Source: Mansonella perstans (Eukaryota > Nematoda > Chromadorea > Rhabditida > Onchocercidae). From it: a stretch of 64,000 nucleotides of DNA. Location: contig JBAMDO010000029.1 of assembly GCA_037074765.1 (NCBI GenBank), positions 307,735-371,734 of the forward strand, given 5' to 3'. Position numbers and translations under genes: made by a program. Shown here in pieces: positions 1 through 12,460 of the stretch (its first letter is position 1; each line of letters begins with the position of its first letter). The notes under the pieces were generated by a model that was given only the letters and a program-made list of their open reading frames with translations, had not been told where the DNA came from and did no database searches.

Positions 1-887
1 ATGAGTAACCCTTGTCCAATCCAACCACTTAAAAAACCATATTGTAATGGTTTATCTAAGATTTTATTACTTCCAAGAATAGCTTCACATTCCTCTGCTC
101 CGTATATTAAAACCCATGGCCAAGGACCGAACCAAACACGACACATGCGTTCTCCATGAGCTTGTAACATATATGCTGCGCCTTGAGCTTGCTCGAAAAA
201 TTCTGCAATATATTTTTATAATTCGTATTTGTTTGATATTTTAACACAAAGTTTGAAATAATTTATCCGGGATTAAATATGTCGTAGTTGCACTGCAATT
301 TGTCATAGTCTTTTCTTTTCACTTCTCAAATGTCACACTTTTGCCCTCTTCAGTCTTATTAATTCCTCATTGCCAATTTCGATTGATTTGAAAATTATAT
401 GGGAAAATGATTGGTTTTTTTACTTAAAAAAAGTCCAAATTAGCATCAAAAAGAATGTCTGATATGGCCAAGTTAGTTATTCAGTTACATTTTCTTCGTA
501 TAGATCTTATCATATTGATCACTAAGTAAATTGCATTTAATGCAGTTAATGATTTTACTGTCTATTATTAGTCCGTTTATTTATTGCCTTATATATGTAA
601 TTATATAGAAATTTCTGATTTTATATGTTATATTCTAGGGTACTAAATTGTAGAATATTATTTTCAAAGAAATTAATTCAGTTCCTTCAAATAGCAATGA
701 TGTGAAGAAACTTGAAATATATACCATCTGGCTTGAAATGAAACTGATGTAAATTGCCTATAAGTGGCCAAGTTGGTGGTCCTTGTACCGCGTTAATTTG
801 CTTCAGTATGGTTCTGAACTTTTTAATAATGAAATGAGCGATCCAAATGAGCACCACTGTGATCAATGATGCACTTAGAAATCCCAT
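1..887 (-). CDS. Cytochrome P450, CYP4-like, 5' part (two exons, continues past the left edge)
   Basis: Haem-thiolate monooxygenase of the ER membrane; the family oxidises fatty acids, sterols or xenobiotics. Exon 1 is 725-887 (ATG at 885-887) and exon 2 is 202 down to 1. The donor after 725 (GAT G|gtatat) and the acceptor before 202 (attgcag) both have phase 1, so they join cleanly. Exon 1 encodes an N-terminal hydrophobic anchor (about residues 3-22), then the proline-rich hinge GPPTWPLIGNLHQ that is diagnostic for microsomal P450s. Exon 2 carries RVWFGPWPWVLIYGAEECE and KPLQYGFLSGWIGQGLL, which match the N-terminal region of CYP4-family enzymes. I-helix, ExxR and haem-cysteine motifs lie outside the window. 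An in-frame ATG 108 nt upstream (993-995) would add a less plausible extension through T-rich sequence. The family call is firm; the subfamily is not. Confidence 0.88.
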
Positions 888-3800
888 AGTTGTTCCTCCG
901 AATGTTTGAAAAAAATAAAAGTTTATTTTAAAATAAATAAAGGACACAAAAGGGTAAATCCGGAACAAAACGATTACATTTTTTCTTATAAACACATTTC
1001 AGGTTTCATTTTGGAATGTTTATGCTTCGAATTCTACAACAATTGCAATGCTTTGCTAATATCATAAAAAAAACTATAACATTTATCGACAGTTAATTTT
1101 CTTCCTGAAAAACTTCAACTATTATCCCCTATAACTATGGGACCAATAATTATTTTATTAATAATCAATACTGCTAAAATTTTTGGCATAAAATTTGTCC
1201 TCGAAATTTTGACGAAGTAAGGCTAAAATAGAAATTCAACATGACTTATAGAGCGAATCAACAGCACGTTTTTGAATGAAAATAAACGATTAAATCAGCT
1301 TCCTGTTCAATGAAAGCGACACAGTAAATAGTAACATGAAATTTCGAAGAGAGTGATACGGTGATAACGATCTTGTGCTAGGTACATTACCAATTCAGCC
1401 AATGTCTGATTCTTATCTCTTGTTGATTGCTATGAATTTCATGAAAGAATGCGCGTTTTAAATCATCTTTTTGTTATCCCTCTCAATATCAAATTATTAG
1501 CGACTCAGATTACTATTGTTCTTACTCGTCTTGCAGCAATTATTGCGGCTATGCAAATCATTAAACTACTTTTGCTATGCATATATTTCAAAATAGTAAA
1601 TTTCAACTTTGACGAAAATGTGTATGTGATGAACTACTGAAGCAAATCATTGATATCCTTTTGCGAATTCTTTTTACTTAAAGTAGCTAATTAATCTTAG
1701 AATTCGCTAATTAATCTTAGATTTAAAAGATGTGAGAACATAGAAAATCAGCACTTCCTTAACAATACTTTAAAATTGGTTATTGCTTCAATGTTCATAA
1801 GCAGAATTAAAACACTGTAAGCGATGTACTGGTAACTCTAGTCATAAGTTGTTCTTCCTCTCTTTACGGTTGCCTTGCTGAACCTCTTACGTGTTCTTTA
1901 GAAGCCAAAAGAAAAATCAGCAATCTTTATCAGTATTGCTTACCAGTGTTTTCGTGCGAGAAAAAAGTACCAAAGTAATCAGTGCTATAAACAGGAAAAA
2001 TTTGCTATATCTGATCATTTAATTTAGAAAAATATTTCTCTATTTCATCGTTGTGAATTCTTTTGAAAAACTTGTTTCAACATATATCTTGATCAATTTG
2101 TTCAAAAAAAATTTGTTTTTCAACAGTCGAGGAAAATTAAACAATTTTTGGTCTATTCTTAGAAAAAATTCGCATGATTTCATGTGCACCTGTTACCACA
2201 CTTTCAATTTCACGTAAAAAAACGCTAATTATTTTGCTGCGAAAAGAAAAGGACTATCGAAAAAGTTGTATTTTGTATCGTTTGATAGCGATGGACGTTT
2301 GTTTCGGTTATAATATATTATTCACATGATTTTATCACATATCATTTGCACAATATCACATCACAACTGTTCACATAATATTATAAATATTACTAGTTCG
2401 CAATAGTAAGAAGCACACAATAAATTGATAAGCAGTAATAAAGAAAACAATTTGATATCTTTTAATTGACAAATCCCTACCATTTCTTTCGGTAATAATT
2501 GACTATCGCTTTGTTGATATGTTTCGTGATAATTCGATATAAGGGGTCATTCTTATTCAGTGGAATAAAGTGAAACGCTGTAGTTCTTGTTTGACTTGTT
2601 AAAAACTACTGAATGGATTGATTGAAACAATTCAGCGAATGCGTGAAATAACTGATCAACTGTTGAGTTATTAACTGAGAACATCTTAGCTAATTATCCT
2701 GGCCCTTTACATAATAATAGTTTATTTGCAGAAAGTCCATTACCGATGAGTCGATATACAATCAAAATGAACAAGTGCACGAAGATTTCTTAATAATATA
2801 CCGAAAATAACTGAATATATCACGGGTTCTTTACAAAATGAATCAATTTGCAGTTGACTGTTAATATGAGTTAATTCTGATTATTCTCCTAGTACAAAAA
2901 TATTTCGCTCTAATTCGACTTTCAAAATTTTACTATTTTGTCTTGCAGCTTTAATTTCATTTATCTGACAGGGCATTTGTTAGACCTAGAATCAAAAAAA
3001 AAAAAAAAAAAAAAAATAGTGATTAAATGAGAAATGAAATGAAAATTTTGAGAATGACAGATTTGGAGAATGCAAACATCATCAATTAAATAGATATTAC
3101 ATTTGGAAAAAATAAATACCGTTGATCAAAATCAAATGTCTGCTTCAGTTTCGCCATTTCAATCTTAAATATAAATTAAGAATAACCTAAATGTTAAACA
3201 GAATTCTCTAGGAAAAATCAATCATGATCAAACAGCTTTTTTAAAATGATAATGATTAGAGTTTTGGAATTATCAAATCACCTCAGCACATTAAATAAAT
3301 ATTTTCGTACAAATGATTGTATTCTTCTAATTTTTTATGAGAGTGACACTTTTAGTGTAATGAAAATAATTTTTAAAAATCCTTAAATTCAAGCGCTGCT
3401 TTTCAAAAAAAGATTCACTGATCATTTCAATACGTATCTGTACTGTCATTGTTTGGAATATTCCAAATATATATCTCACTGATGACCCGCCTTTACTGGA
3501 ACTCATAGTAATTCAACAGAGAGTAAAAATGAAGATTTTCAATTAATTTTCATGAATTTTTTGCATAAGATGAAACTTAAAAAAACTTAACGCTTCAGAA
3601 AATGACTATTTCGTATGTCTCACATAAATTTGTTGTGCAAATAATGATCACTGATCCAATCTTTTACTTTCTCTTTATTCAGATTTTCGGTAGCCTGATC
3701 TGCTATTCCTGGGTTTGCAAGCATTTTTCTCTATATACAAGATGTTGAGGCCTCATTGGGAGATCACGCATGGCATCCATTATGGATCGCAATTTGGCTA

Positions 3801-4302
3801 TCATCCATTCCTTTTCTCGTGCAATGATTATTATTATCTTCTCGGAAATGATTACCATTGTTTTATTGAAAATGTTTGCGTAATGAATCAAAGAATCAAA
3901 TATGAATTGCTTTATGGTATTTGGTACTTTTTACAGAGCTTAATAGTAATAGATGAGAATCAGTAAGTTATGCTAGTCTAGATTAATATATGCTTGTGTA
4001 ATAGGTGACCATATAAGCTTTCCCTACTCTGATTTTTCCCGTCATATTTTTATCTTCAATTGTATCCAGAAGAAATAGCCATTTGTTGTCAAGCGTGATT
4101 TTGCATGTTAGGTTGAAGCAATAGTTTGCCTCAAGAAAAAAGTAGTGTGATATAACTCACTTTTCGTAGTTGGATCAGTAGTCTATCAAGTAATAGAGTA
4201 ATTCGTATTGTAGACTCGAGTGATTCCCATTTTGTCCAGTTTTGTTTTTTTCAAAGTGTTCATTTTTGTGAGAATATTGTTATTTCTTATGATACTTCAG
4301 AG
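888..4302. other. Intergenic region between divergent P450 and F-box genes
   Basis: About 3.4 kb of AT-rich DNA between two divergently transcribed genes. It presumably contains both promoters, but I recognise no defined element. It contains a 23-nt A run at 2994-3016 and a short direct repeat of CTAATTAATCTTAGA near 1686-1721. A stretch at 3715-3966 is open on both strands and less AT-rich than its surroundings, but matches no family I know. Confidence 0.5.
2994..3016. repeat. Poly(A) run, 23 nt
   Basis: Uninterrupted run of A in intergenic DNA. It could be the tail of an old retroposed copy, but no coding sequence or target-site duplication is evident next to it. Confidence 0.9.
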
Positions 4303-7300
4303 ATGGCTGGGACTTCCAAGAAAGAAAAGGAAATGTCAGCTAGATCTTTCGAACAGAAACAAGAACATAAGACTTCTAAAACTATTACCGAGAAAAAAGA
4401 AGTGGTTGGATCTTCTGGACAGAAGCAGACTGCTACGACTTCAAGTCAAAAGCGAAGAAGAAGAACTAAAAATATATCCCCAAAACAAGAAAGAGTGATT
4501 GAAAGTGATACTCAAAAGCAAAAAGAAGCAGTAATTTCTGTATTGCAAAAACAAGAAGGGGAAACTGGGACTTCCGTGAGGAAAAAAGAAAGATATGGAA
4601 TTTCATACGAAAAACAGAAAAAAGGAGCCGTAATTCCTGCACAAAAGCATGAAGCAACAACTCAAATCTTGGTGCAGAAGCAAGAAACCAGACTTTCTGA
4701 GCAAGTGCAAAAAGAAGCAATTGAAACTTTTGCACAAGGAAAAAAAAGAATTATTGCGCAGGGAGAAAAGAAGACAGGCGAAGCCTTTGATCGAAGAGAA
4801 CGAGAAAAAATCTGGACTTCAGATCAAGACAAAAAGTGGAAGGCTGAAACTCCATACCAAAAACAAAAAGAACTAGTAGAAACACCCATACAGAAACAGA
4901 GTAAAGCAACTGGAAGTTCGATACAGAAGCAAGAATCGGCATCTGTGCGGATGCAAAAAAGCTCAACTAAAACTCTGGTACAGAAGAGAGAAAAGACCTC
5001 TGAATCTCCATTGCAGGAGCGAGAAAGTGCAGCTAGAATTTTAACGGGGATTCATGCTCAGAAACAGGAAGTAACAACTAGAAGTCAAGTGCAAAAAGGA
5101 ATGCCCAAAATTCCGATGCAGAGGCAAGAAAGTGCGACTGCAATCCCATTTCCGATGCAGACACAAGAAAAAACAACTGGAATTCTAATGCAGAAGCATG
5201 AAAGGACATTTGGAACTCCCGCAGAGACAGCAAAACAAATAATTCAAAGTGCCGTGGAGACGGGTGCAAAAGTTCAGGATGTTTCAAGAAATGAACAGTT
5301 TACTGCAGATTTAATGCATACAGAAGAGGCTATGAGGCATGTGCAGCCAACAAAAGCACCATCTTTCCAGCCGCAGGGAGCACAGTTAATGTCAACCGAA
5401 ATGCAAATGACAGGCGCTCCTGGCAACTATCCTTATAACCAAATCCCACCATATGAATCTGTTTTTGTTCCGCCATTGCCGCAACAAGGTGCAATGCAAA
5501 TTATGGAACCTTCCGCATATGCGCCAGCTTGTGTTCTGCCATATCCAGTACAGCCCGAAATGCAAATGAAAGAAACTCGTGCCGGACTGTTATATAGTCA
5601 AATTCCACAACAATATGAACCAGTACCTGCCCAACCATATGCAGTACGACCTGAACTGCAAATGATGGAAACTCATGCAGGATCGTTATACAGCCAAGTT
5701 CCACAGCAATATGGGTCTATCCCTCGCGCGCCGCAGCTTTCACAGCCAATTCCTGGATTACCTGCCTCTGCTACGGCAAATCCTGTACAGTCGTTATCGG
5801 ACCAAGTAATGTCGCAATTTTCTAAGCCAGTTTCCGAATTACCTGCACCGTCAATAGTAGGAATTCCCAAGGAGGAGGTACCTGCTCAAGTCGTGCCGCG
5901 ATTTCCATTTCCTCCGCCGCCAATAGCAGGAATTCCCAAGGAGGAGGTACCTGCTCAAGTCGTGCCGCGATTTCCATTTCCTCCGCCGCCAATAGCAGGA
6001 ATTCCCAATGAGGAGGTACCTGCTCAAGTCGTGCCGCGATTTCCATTTCCTCCGCCGCCAATAGCAGGAATTCCCAATGAGGAGGTACCTGCTCAAGTCG
6101 TGCCGCGATTTCCATTTCCTCCGCCGCCAATAGCAGGAATTCCCACACAGGCGCTACCTGGTCAAGTTATGCCACGATTTCCGCCTCCAATTTCTGGACT
6201 ACCTGTACCGACGATGGCAGGAACTGACGCAGAAATTTCTACAGAAACGTTATCTGGTCAGATCGCGCCGCAATTTGATGCACTTTATCCAGGACAGTTT
6301 CAAGCAGCAGCCAGATCGCCTATGGTTCCAGTTTCGAGATATCCTCAATATAATCAACCGTGTTTTCCAACGCCACCTCCGTTTCCTCGAAGTGAAATGC
6401 AACAGTTTAGCCATCAGGGCAAAGAAAAAGGGCCAAAGCAGTATCATTATAAGGCTGGAAAGCTTGTGGTTACCGAGGTAACTCTTCAGTTATCAGAACC
6501 GACAATCACTCTCTCTATAGCGGGCAATAAATCAACAGATCGAAAAGCGGATACTAAACAGCAAGATGGAAAAACGAAAAAAAAAGACGAGCCAACCCAT
6601 GTAGAACTCATTTACGGTCATGATTCGATGATGCGAATTGAAGTATCTGGAACAGAAAGTACGCAGCGGAAACCGAAAGTTAGGGTATGGCCACGTGTCA
6701 GGAAGCATCGTCGCAACAAACTGGTAGTCAGACATCAAGCTCAAATGATTGAAGCGCTTTTTCTACACAATCAATCCAACTTAGTTAGTTATTACACCAT
6801 TATTTCCGTTGTTTATTCCTACGATCAAAAGTTTTTTACAGCATACTGATTTTTGATAAAATATTTTTACTTCTATTAAAGACGTTCAATTCTTACTTTT
6901 CAAATCATGGAATTGAGCTTGCGAATTATTTTACTTATAGGAAAGCTCAGAAGTAGCATGCTCAGATGAAAAATTGGACGCATCTTTGGAAAATATGCCA
7001 GAAAAAGTACTGATAAAGATTTTCGAACTCATTGCCCAAGAACAAAACGTTAGTTCAGATGTTCTTTGAGATGGTGACATCTATACTTTCTGATTCTGGC
7101 AACATTATCAGCCACAGTGGAATTGATAGAAATGGAGCAACCATCATTGAAAAAGTGGAATTTGCATGAAAGACGATCTGCTCTTAGATGTTTGCGTGAA
7201 ATCGCACCACTGCTGTTACATAGCCTGGCCGATTCTGCGAGTTCAGATAGAATTGTTGTTTATGAAACAGTGATTGAGCCTCAAACGATAAATTGAATAT

Positions 7301-9076
7301 AACGATTATTAACTAGTGTTGCTAAGAAAGCTCTTCTAAAATAAACATACTGTCTAAAAAAAATAAGTTTTGATCTATGCTAAAATATCAAGTTTAGGCA
7401 GTAAATATTCTTAAATATATTCTTATAATTTATTAAGTAGTACATACAAAATTATCATGATTACATCAAAAACACTGTATTTACAAATGATTATAATACT
7501 ACCGATTTACGGTTGGCAATATTTGACATGATACTAAGATTAGCAATTTTACTCTTTCAGAGTAATCCAAACGTTAGCATTCATAATATGTATCGTTTGA
7601 AATTGGTGTGCAGACGATTTAACGACATATTGGAAAAGAATGCAAGCATATTACCACGGTATCAAGTTTGTGGACTACGGATTAGGGCAGGTTTTCTTTT
7701 CAGTTTTTCAAAGCAAATTTCCTTTAAAAACTGACTCATCAAAACTTTCTGAATCATTGATTAATCAGTAATTAATTTCTCTTACGCGATTTATTGCGTT
7801 ATAATTTTACTTTAATTTTTTTTTTTAATTTTACACTTACCAAAAAGGAATGAACAATGTGTTCTGATTTCGGATGGGAAGAGTTTGCAGTTGTTTTTTC
7901 TTTCCAACTCTTTGCTAATTTTAGACAAAAAAAATTGGTCCGTTAGGCCACTTTACATTGGTCTATCGTTACGGTACCGGTGCTTTTGAGCCTTTTTGCG
8001 CTTGTTTGGATTTAACTGATATTCCATCGTTTTTGAAGTAAGTGCAATTCTGCTTTTATAATCTTCAGCTTAGAGCCAACAAAATTGTTTTCATCGCAGG
8101 GAAACATCTTACACCGGAACCTTTTATGGTTTAAATTCAGACTTGACAGAAACAAAAACCCAATGAATTTCATTTCAGTCATGTTGTTTTTAGACACGAC
8201 ATAATAAGTGGCTTTATATATGTAGATGAAATGGAACTTACGGACAGGCTCTTCGTAGTATTAAATGAACTGACTTATGCTGACAATGTAAGTTAGAATT
8301 CAAAGAAAAAAATTGAGGAAAAAATTCTTAGCAGAAAACGTTTGTTGTTTTCTACGATTACAGGAGGAATTGAGATATCTTAGGATAGTGTCGTTTGATA
8401 TTTTCAATTTTTTTTATTTTATAAATTGCTCGTTAAAATAGAAGATAGGGAAAAAATATAAGTGACTTGTGCTTTTTATACTTTTCTCCTTTTAATCTTA
8501 ATTATTATATTTATAAATTCGTGTTTTTTTATTGGAATTTCTTTATTTCTGGAAAAACAGGACCATACACAGTTATAATAATTCGATCAATAGAAACAAG
8601 CTCGAAATATTTCATTATTTCCATGAATATTTTAAGGTACAAAGAATAATCTTTTCTAAAATTGCTTCGATCAGTCTTACTCCTGAAAGTGGAATTTGTA
8701 CATTTTTGGATAAGTTTCCCAGCTTGTTGGAACTGTTCTTCTTCGGTTATTATGAAGAAAATGAACTCGGTCTTGATCGTAGTCAGGTAGTCAAGCAGAT
8801 GAAGAGAAGGTATGCAAATGTACTGTATAACAATGCAGTTTTATCACTAACTACGATATATTTTATCTTGCAAAAGTAAATTTAGCTTTTTTTAGCGACC
8901 ATGGCAATGGAATCCTTACACAGAAAGATATCAAAAATATAGTCTTTTGTTTGATCCGCAATAATAAACAGCGAGCTAAACAATCTTTCGCGAGAGCAGC
9001 GGTTTCTAGTAAAAAAGGTGTTCAAAGTTCAGGGAAAGAAAAAGGAATAGAAACTTCTCAAGGAAAGAATACTTGA
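4303..9076 (+). CDS. F-box protein with a giant repetitive disordered N-terminus (eight-exon model)
   Basis: Proposed exons: 4303-6783, 6941-7048, 7561-7665, 7925-8037, 8179-8287, 8364-8392, 8561-8809, 8896-9076. All joins agree in phase and the sum is 3,375 nt (1,124 aa plus TGA). Residues 1 to about 340 are Q/K/E-rich with recurring QKQE. The next about 340 are Pro/Gln/Met-rich and include a tandem 23-residue repeat (about 520-611). Exons 2-3 encode an F-box: MPEKVLIKIFELIAQEQN, then MYRLKLVCRRFNDIL. Later exons look leucine-rich (EELRYLRIVS, FPSLLELFFFGYY). F-box proteins link substrates to SKP1-cullin ubiquitin ligases. A polyadenylation signal follows the stop by 21 nt. Alternative: the first exon is a separate 848-aa single-exon gene ending at the TGA at 6847-6849. 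The weakest join is the donor at 7665; a donor at 7690 would resemble the paralogue at 63 kb but breaks the frame. Confidence 0.6.
5860..6135 (+). repeat. Coding minisatellite: four tandem 69-bp (23-aa) units plus a decayed fifth
   Basis: Units start at 5860, 5929, 5998 and 6067 and are nearly identical. A diverged fifth begins at 6136. Each encodes GIPxEEVPAQVVPRFPFPPP followed by PIA, where x is K in the first two units and N in the next two. The exact 69-bp period keeps the frame. High nucleotide identity, including synonymous sites, points to recent expansion by unequal exchange or slippage, so copy number may vary between strains or be miscounted in assemblies. Confidence 0.95.
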
Positions 9077-9097
9077 AAAAGCTGAGTTCGGTGCTCA

Positions 9098-9103
9098 AAT
9101 AAA
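9098..9103 (+). terminator. Polyadenylation signal AATAAA
   Basis: Canonical hexamer 21 nt after the proposed stop codon of the F-box gene (TGA 9074-9076). Its position supports 8896-9076 being the true last exon. Confidence 0.6.
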
Positions 9104-10394
9104 ATGTAGAAGATTTATAAGCCTTACGACTCATGTGACTTTATTATTAATTTCTGTTTTGATAAAAGGAAAATTTTGGACAAATAATCAGTTTGTTTCT
9201 TCGTTCAAAGTGACTCGTAATACCGAAAGAATTTTCAAAATATGATTGATTTCGATACTCAATACTTTCGTTTTAAAAAAATTTTTAGTTGAATTTCTAT
9301 TGTACTGATGTGTTTTTTTGTAATGATAATGTTAATAATTTTTTAGCAGATACCATTTAAGACTGTCATATAGTGCCGATACAATTATTCTTGTGTGATA
9401 TTGTATGAATGACTTTACATGGTATCAATATTGTCTTATTTTTGCCGTATGACAGCATTGCTGAACCCTATTTAAACTGTGTATGATTTCCTGATATTTT
9501 ATAAATCCTATAGGCCGTTCTTAATTGGAATCTTTAGTAGTTTTGTTTCCTTTCTGAAAAGAAGTATTTCCTCCATTTCAGGAATCGGTGTATGTCTTAC
9601 ATTTCAGGAATGTTTGAAGTTTTAATCCTAATTTTGGAAGTTATGCTGATTGTTCAGCTAAAACTTTATGTATACTTTATTAGTTGCATTATTAGGATTT
9701 ATAATGACATAATCTGAAGTGTCTTTTTCCTTTTACCTTTTTTATGCATTCTTTTTCGTAATATCTTTGCGTGGTATGTTTTGCTGATGTAAGATATACT
9801 TTTCCATACAATAGCTAAACATTAAACGGTCCTGAGTTTTTTTAAAACTTTTGTTTTAATCTTTTATAAATATTGTTTTCATCGATGTTTTTCACTTCGA
9901 CTTTCTTTGATAATGAAATATGGACACAGAAGTTCAAAGTTGACATTGCCAGTTAATGAAGTGAGGTGATTTAAAGTTTCATCTTAAATTGCCATTTTGC
10001 TCATTTTACTATCTTTTATCCATTAAGATGAAGATAACTCATGCATTCCGGAGTAAAAATTACCAAAAAATATTGTTTCTTGGACGTCTACAATAAGCAT
10101 GTTAGTTTATCATGTATAAAAATCATGGTAATATTTCTTTACTACGATTTCTATACAGCATTAATTTTTTTATTTCTATACAGTAAAAGAGTATTTAATT
10201 TCAGTTTAGAATATTCAAATCCAAAGTGAATCGGAAAATATTCACCGTATGTAGATGAAACTGTATTTGTAAATGAACCTGAAAAGCTGAACAGTACGTA
10301 GAAGATATAAAAGATGATGAAAATCAATTGAGTGAAAATACAGCAGTTAAAGCAAGTATGTAGTACAGTATGTAGTACATACTTAATGTAGTAC
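9104..10394. other. Intergenic, T-rich, nothing recognised
   Basis: About 1.3 kb of T-rich sequence after the F-box gene. I find no convincing exon, RNA gene or repeat unit. A small cluster of GTATGTAGTAC-type words with palindromic character lies at about 10,355-10,392, next to the retrotransposon relic. Confidence 0.5.
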
Positions 10395-11420
10395 AATCTT
10401 CGGGATGTAACTTGGAGACGTATTCGCCCAAGGCAACTATGTCTTCATCAGCATGTGCTCGATGTTGATGACTATTGATTGTTCAAAGACTTTCACATTA
10501 GTCTAGGGATCTTGAGAACTGAGCGAAGGTAGCGCTGATGGAAACGTTCGAGAAGATGCAGGTGTGATTTGTAAACGATCTAGGATTCAGATCCATACAA
10601 ATGGGTAGACATAACTATGGCTTTATAGACAGTAATTTTGGTGCTGTTCTTCAAATGTTTGTTGTACCAAATCTTTTTACGGAGCTTTCCCAAGGCCTCG
10701 TATATCTTTGATATTTTGTTATTTTTTTATCGATGAAAGCATCAGAGAAAATGATATAGCACCAAGATAACTGAAAGAGTGAACAGCTTTAACTCTGAAT
10801 TCCCTATGGTAAATCTTATCGAATCACCTAAAATCACAATTGTAATACTGTTTCTTTTTCAAAATTTTTCAAAATCACTTCGGTAATGTATAGAGGATGA
10901 CATCGAGGCTTTATTACGGACCACTGGTCATCTTCTTCCTTTTGTTAATAAATTTGGTTCAGCATCCAATTTGGTAATTTAGATTCTATTATAGTTTCAA
11001 TGGTAGGTTGCTCTACGTTTTTGCCAATTGCTTCTAACTGCCTTAACACTCTTTCCATTATGATAAAAAAAGCCAGATTCCACAAAAAAAAGTTTTCCGC
11101 AAAGAAGGTTTTAAGGGCTGTAGAGCTATTTTTACCCTTTAAAAAAAAATTTTCTTATAAAATAAATCGGGATGATAACTGTATAGCAAAAATCTGATGG
11201 TGATTAGCATTTCTTTCAACAGTATTCAGCATAAAAATTTTTTTTTAAAAACGATAAATCCCTTTTTCGGCAAATGGACTGTATTGCCTTCGTACTCCAG
11301 ACTTAAGGTGCGATGCGGTCAACCCGAGCTGTCTTGCCCGTTTTTATTTGCTTTATAGCCTTAAAAGTCTCCTGCAGCTTAGGGTCCATATCCAGTTCCA
11401 CTTTTATCGTTTTTTAAGCT
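10395..11420 (-). mobile_element. Relic of a non-LTR (LINE) retrotransposon reverse transcriptase
   Basis: Read on the minus strand, 11,415-11,275 encodes the block KAIKQIKTGKTARVDRIAP (family pattern: AIKxLKxGKAPGxDGIxxE). Further along, with frame changes, come HSFSYLGAIS, then KISKIYEALGKLRKKIW, then TKITVYKAIVMSTHLYGSES, then HLLERFHQRYLRSVLKI, then IEHMLMKT. These are, in order, the conserved thumb and C-terminal motifs of LINE reverse transcriptases (YLGS, R-x-x-A-x-G-x-L, LYGSETW, FHxRCLRxIL). The Trp expected after SES is a TAG stop, and at least two frameshifts are present. No 5' end, endonuclease domain, 3' tail or target-site duplication is clear. It is a dead fragment of about 1 kb; the stretch at 10,850-11,270 is the most decayed. 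Confidence 0.75.
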
Positions 11421-11449
11421 ATTTGCTGAGTTGTTGAATTTCTGACTAA

Positions 11450-12460
11450 ATGATTAGCAATGGAGAATCAGACAACGAAAAGAAGACTCTAAGCTTGATA
11501 TGCGAGTCCATGAAGTGCTGTTTTCAGCACTTTACAGAACATAATTATCCAGATCAGCGCATAATTGAGATTTTTTGCTGGATTCGGCTACCATTGATTC
11601 CGGATATTGTGAAAATTTTTGTTGAAGTTTTCTGCATGCAAGACGAAAGCTGTCTTCCTAACATGACAAAATGCTTGGGCAAGTGTGAAAGATGAGCAGT
11701 ACTCTCTTTTGCTAGCAGTCTTTATTGTTTTCTCTTCATTGTTTTCATTTTCATTTTTATTTCACTTAATCGATCTTCGTTTTTTCTGTCGGAAAACGCA
11801 AGGGACTTTTCACAGAACTCCAGGATACTGGCTCTAATATGTTGCCGAAATGCCTCGAGGATGATTTAATGTCTACTCTAAAGATTTTGCTTAGAAACTA
11901 TCCTTCATGCAATTGTGTGAAATTTATTAATTTTAATCCTCCTTCGTGGAACACCGTCTTACTTGTGATTTATAACATGAAATTAGACTTCCTTGCAACA
12001 AAGACCAAAGGTTTTACAATATTCCAATATTAATGTATCTATGATCAAGAAATGCTTTCTAATGTGGTAAAGTATTTCGCACACAAACTGGTTTAAATTT
12101 GGGAAATTGGGTAAATGATTCATTACTTTACTTGACAAAATAATTATAAGCAATGAATGTTCTTAAAAAACAAAACTACTGTTCGATTATGTTGAAATTG
12201 TGTAATACATGGTAAAGTCCGTATCCTCCAAAATTTTTTAATTCGTCAGAAAAATCTCCAGTAACTTAATAGTTCCACTCCATGCTGTTTAAGAATGTCA
12301 ATTATTGAGCTGTGAAATGTAAATTATCGGTTTCCCTCTTTTCAGTTGGTTGCCAATAAAAGCATATGAAAAAAGTGAAGAGACGAAATTTTTGTTTTTT
12401 CCGGATTATAAAGATGTAAAAAAAAATTACTTGGATAAGAATGATAGTTCTTTTCGATAA
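11450..12460 (+). CDS. Unrecognised candidate gene (three coding-like segments)
   Basis: Three plus-strand segments look coding. 11,450-11,682 starts at ATG, runs 77 codons (includes IIEIFCWIRLPLIPDIVKIF) and ends at a GT donor. 11,803 or 11,816 to 12,010 (includes MLPKCLEDDLMSTLKILLRN) follows an AG acceptor. 12,346-12,460 begins after a strong ttttcag, encodes WLPIKAYEKSEETKFLFFPD, and ends at TAA. The composition suggests an alpha-helical soluble protein. I cannot find a set of splice sites that joins the three in consistent phase, so an exon may be missing, or the locus may be decayed or part of a longer gene. The retrotransposon relic ends just upstream, and the lmd-3-like gene converges from the other side. 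I do not assign a function. Confidence 0.35.

Noticed and set aside
3703..3966. Overlapping ORFs on both strands as a gene
   Set aside because: Less AT-rich and open on both strands, but no domain, start context or splice partner was found.
7120..7283. Open segment in the F-box gene's second intron, read as coding
   Set aside because: It ends in a stop and cannot be joined in phase to the next F-box exon; left as intron, though an alternative isoform is possible.
8100..8128. 29-nt exon between 8037 and 8179 in the F-box gene
   Set aside because: Splice signals exist, but including it breaks the frame, whereas joining 8037 directly to 8179 keeps it.
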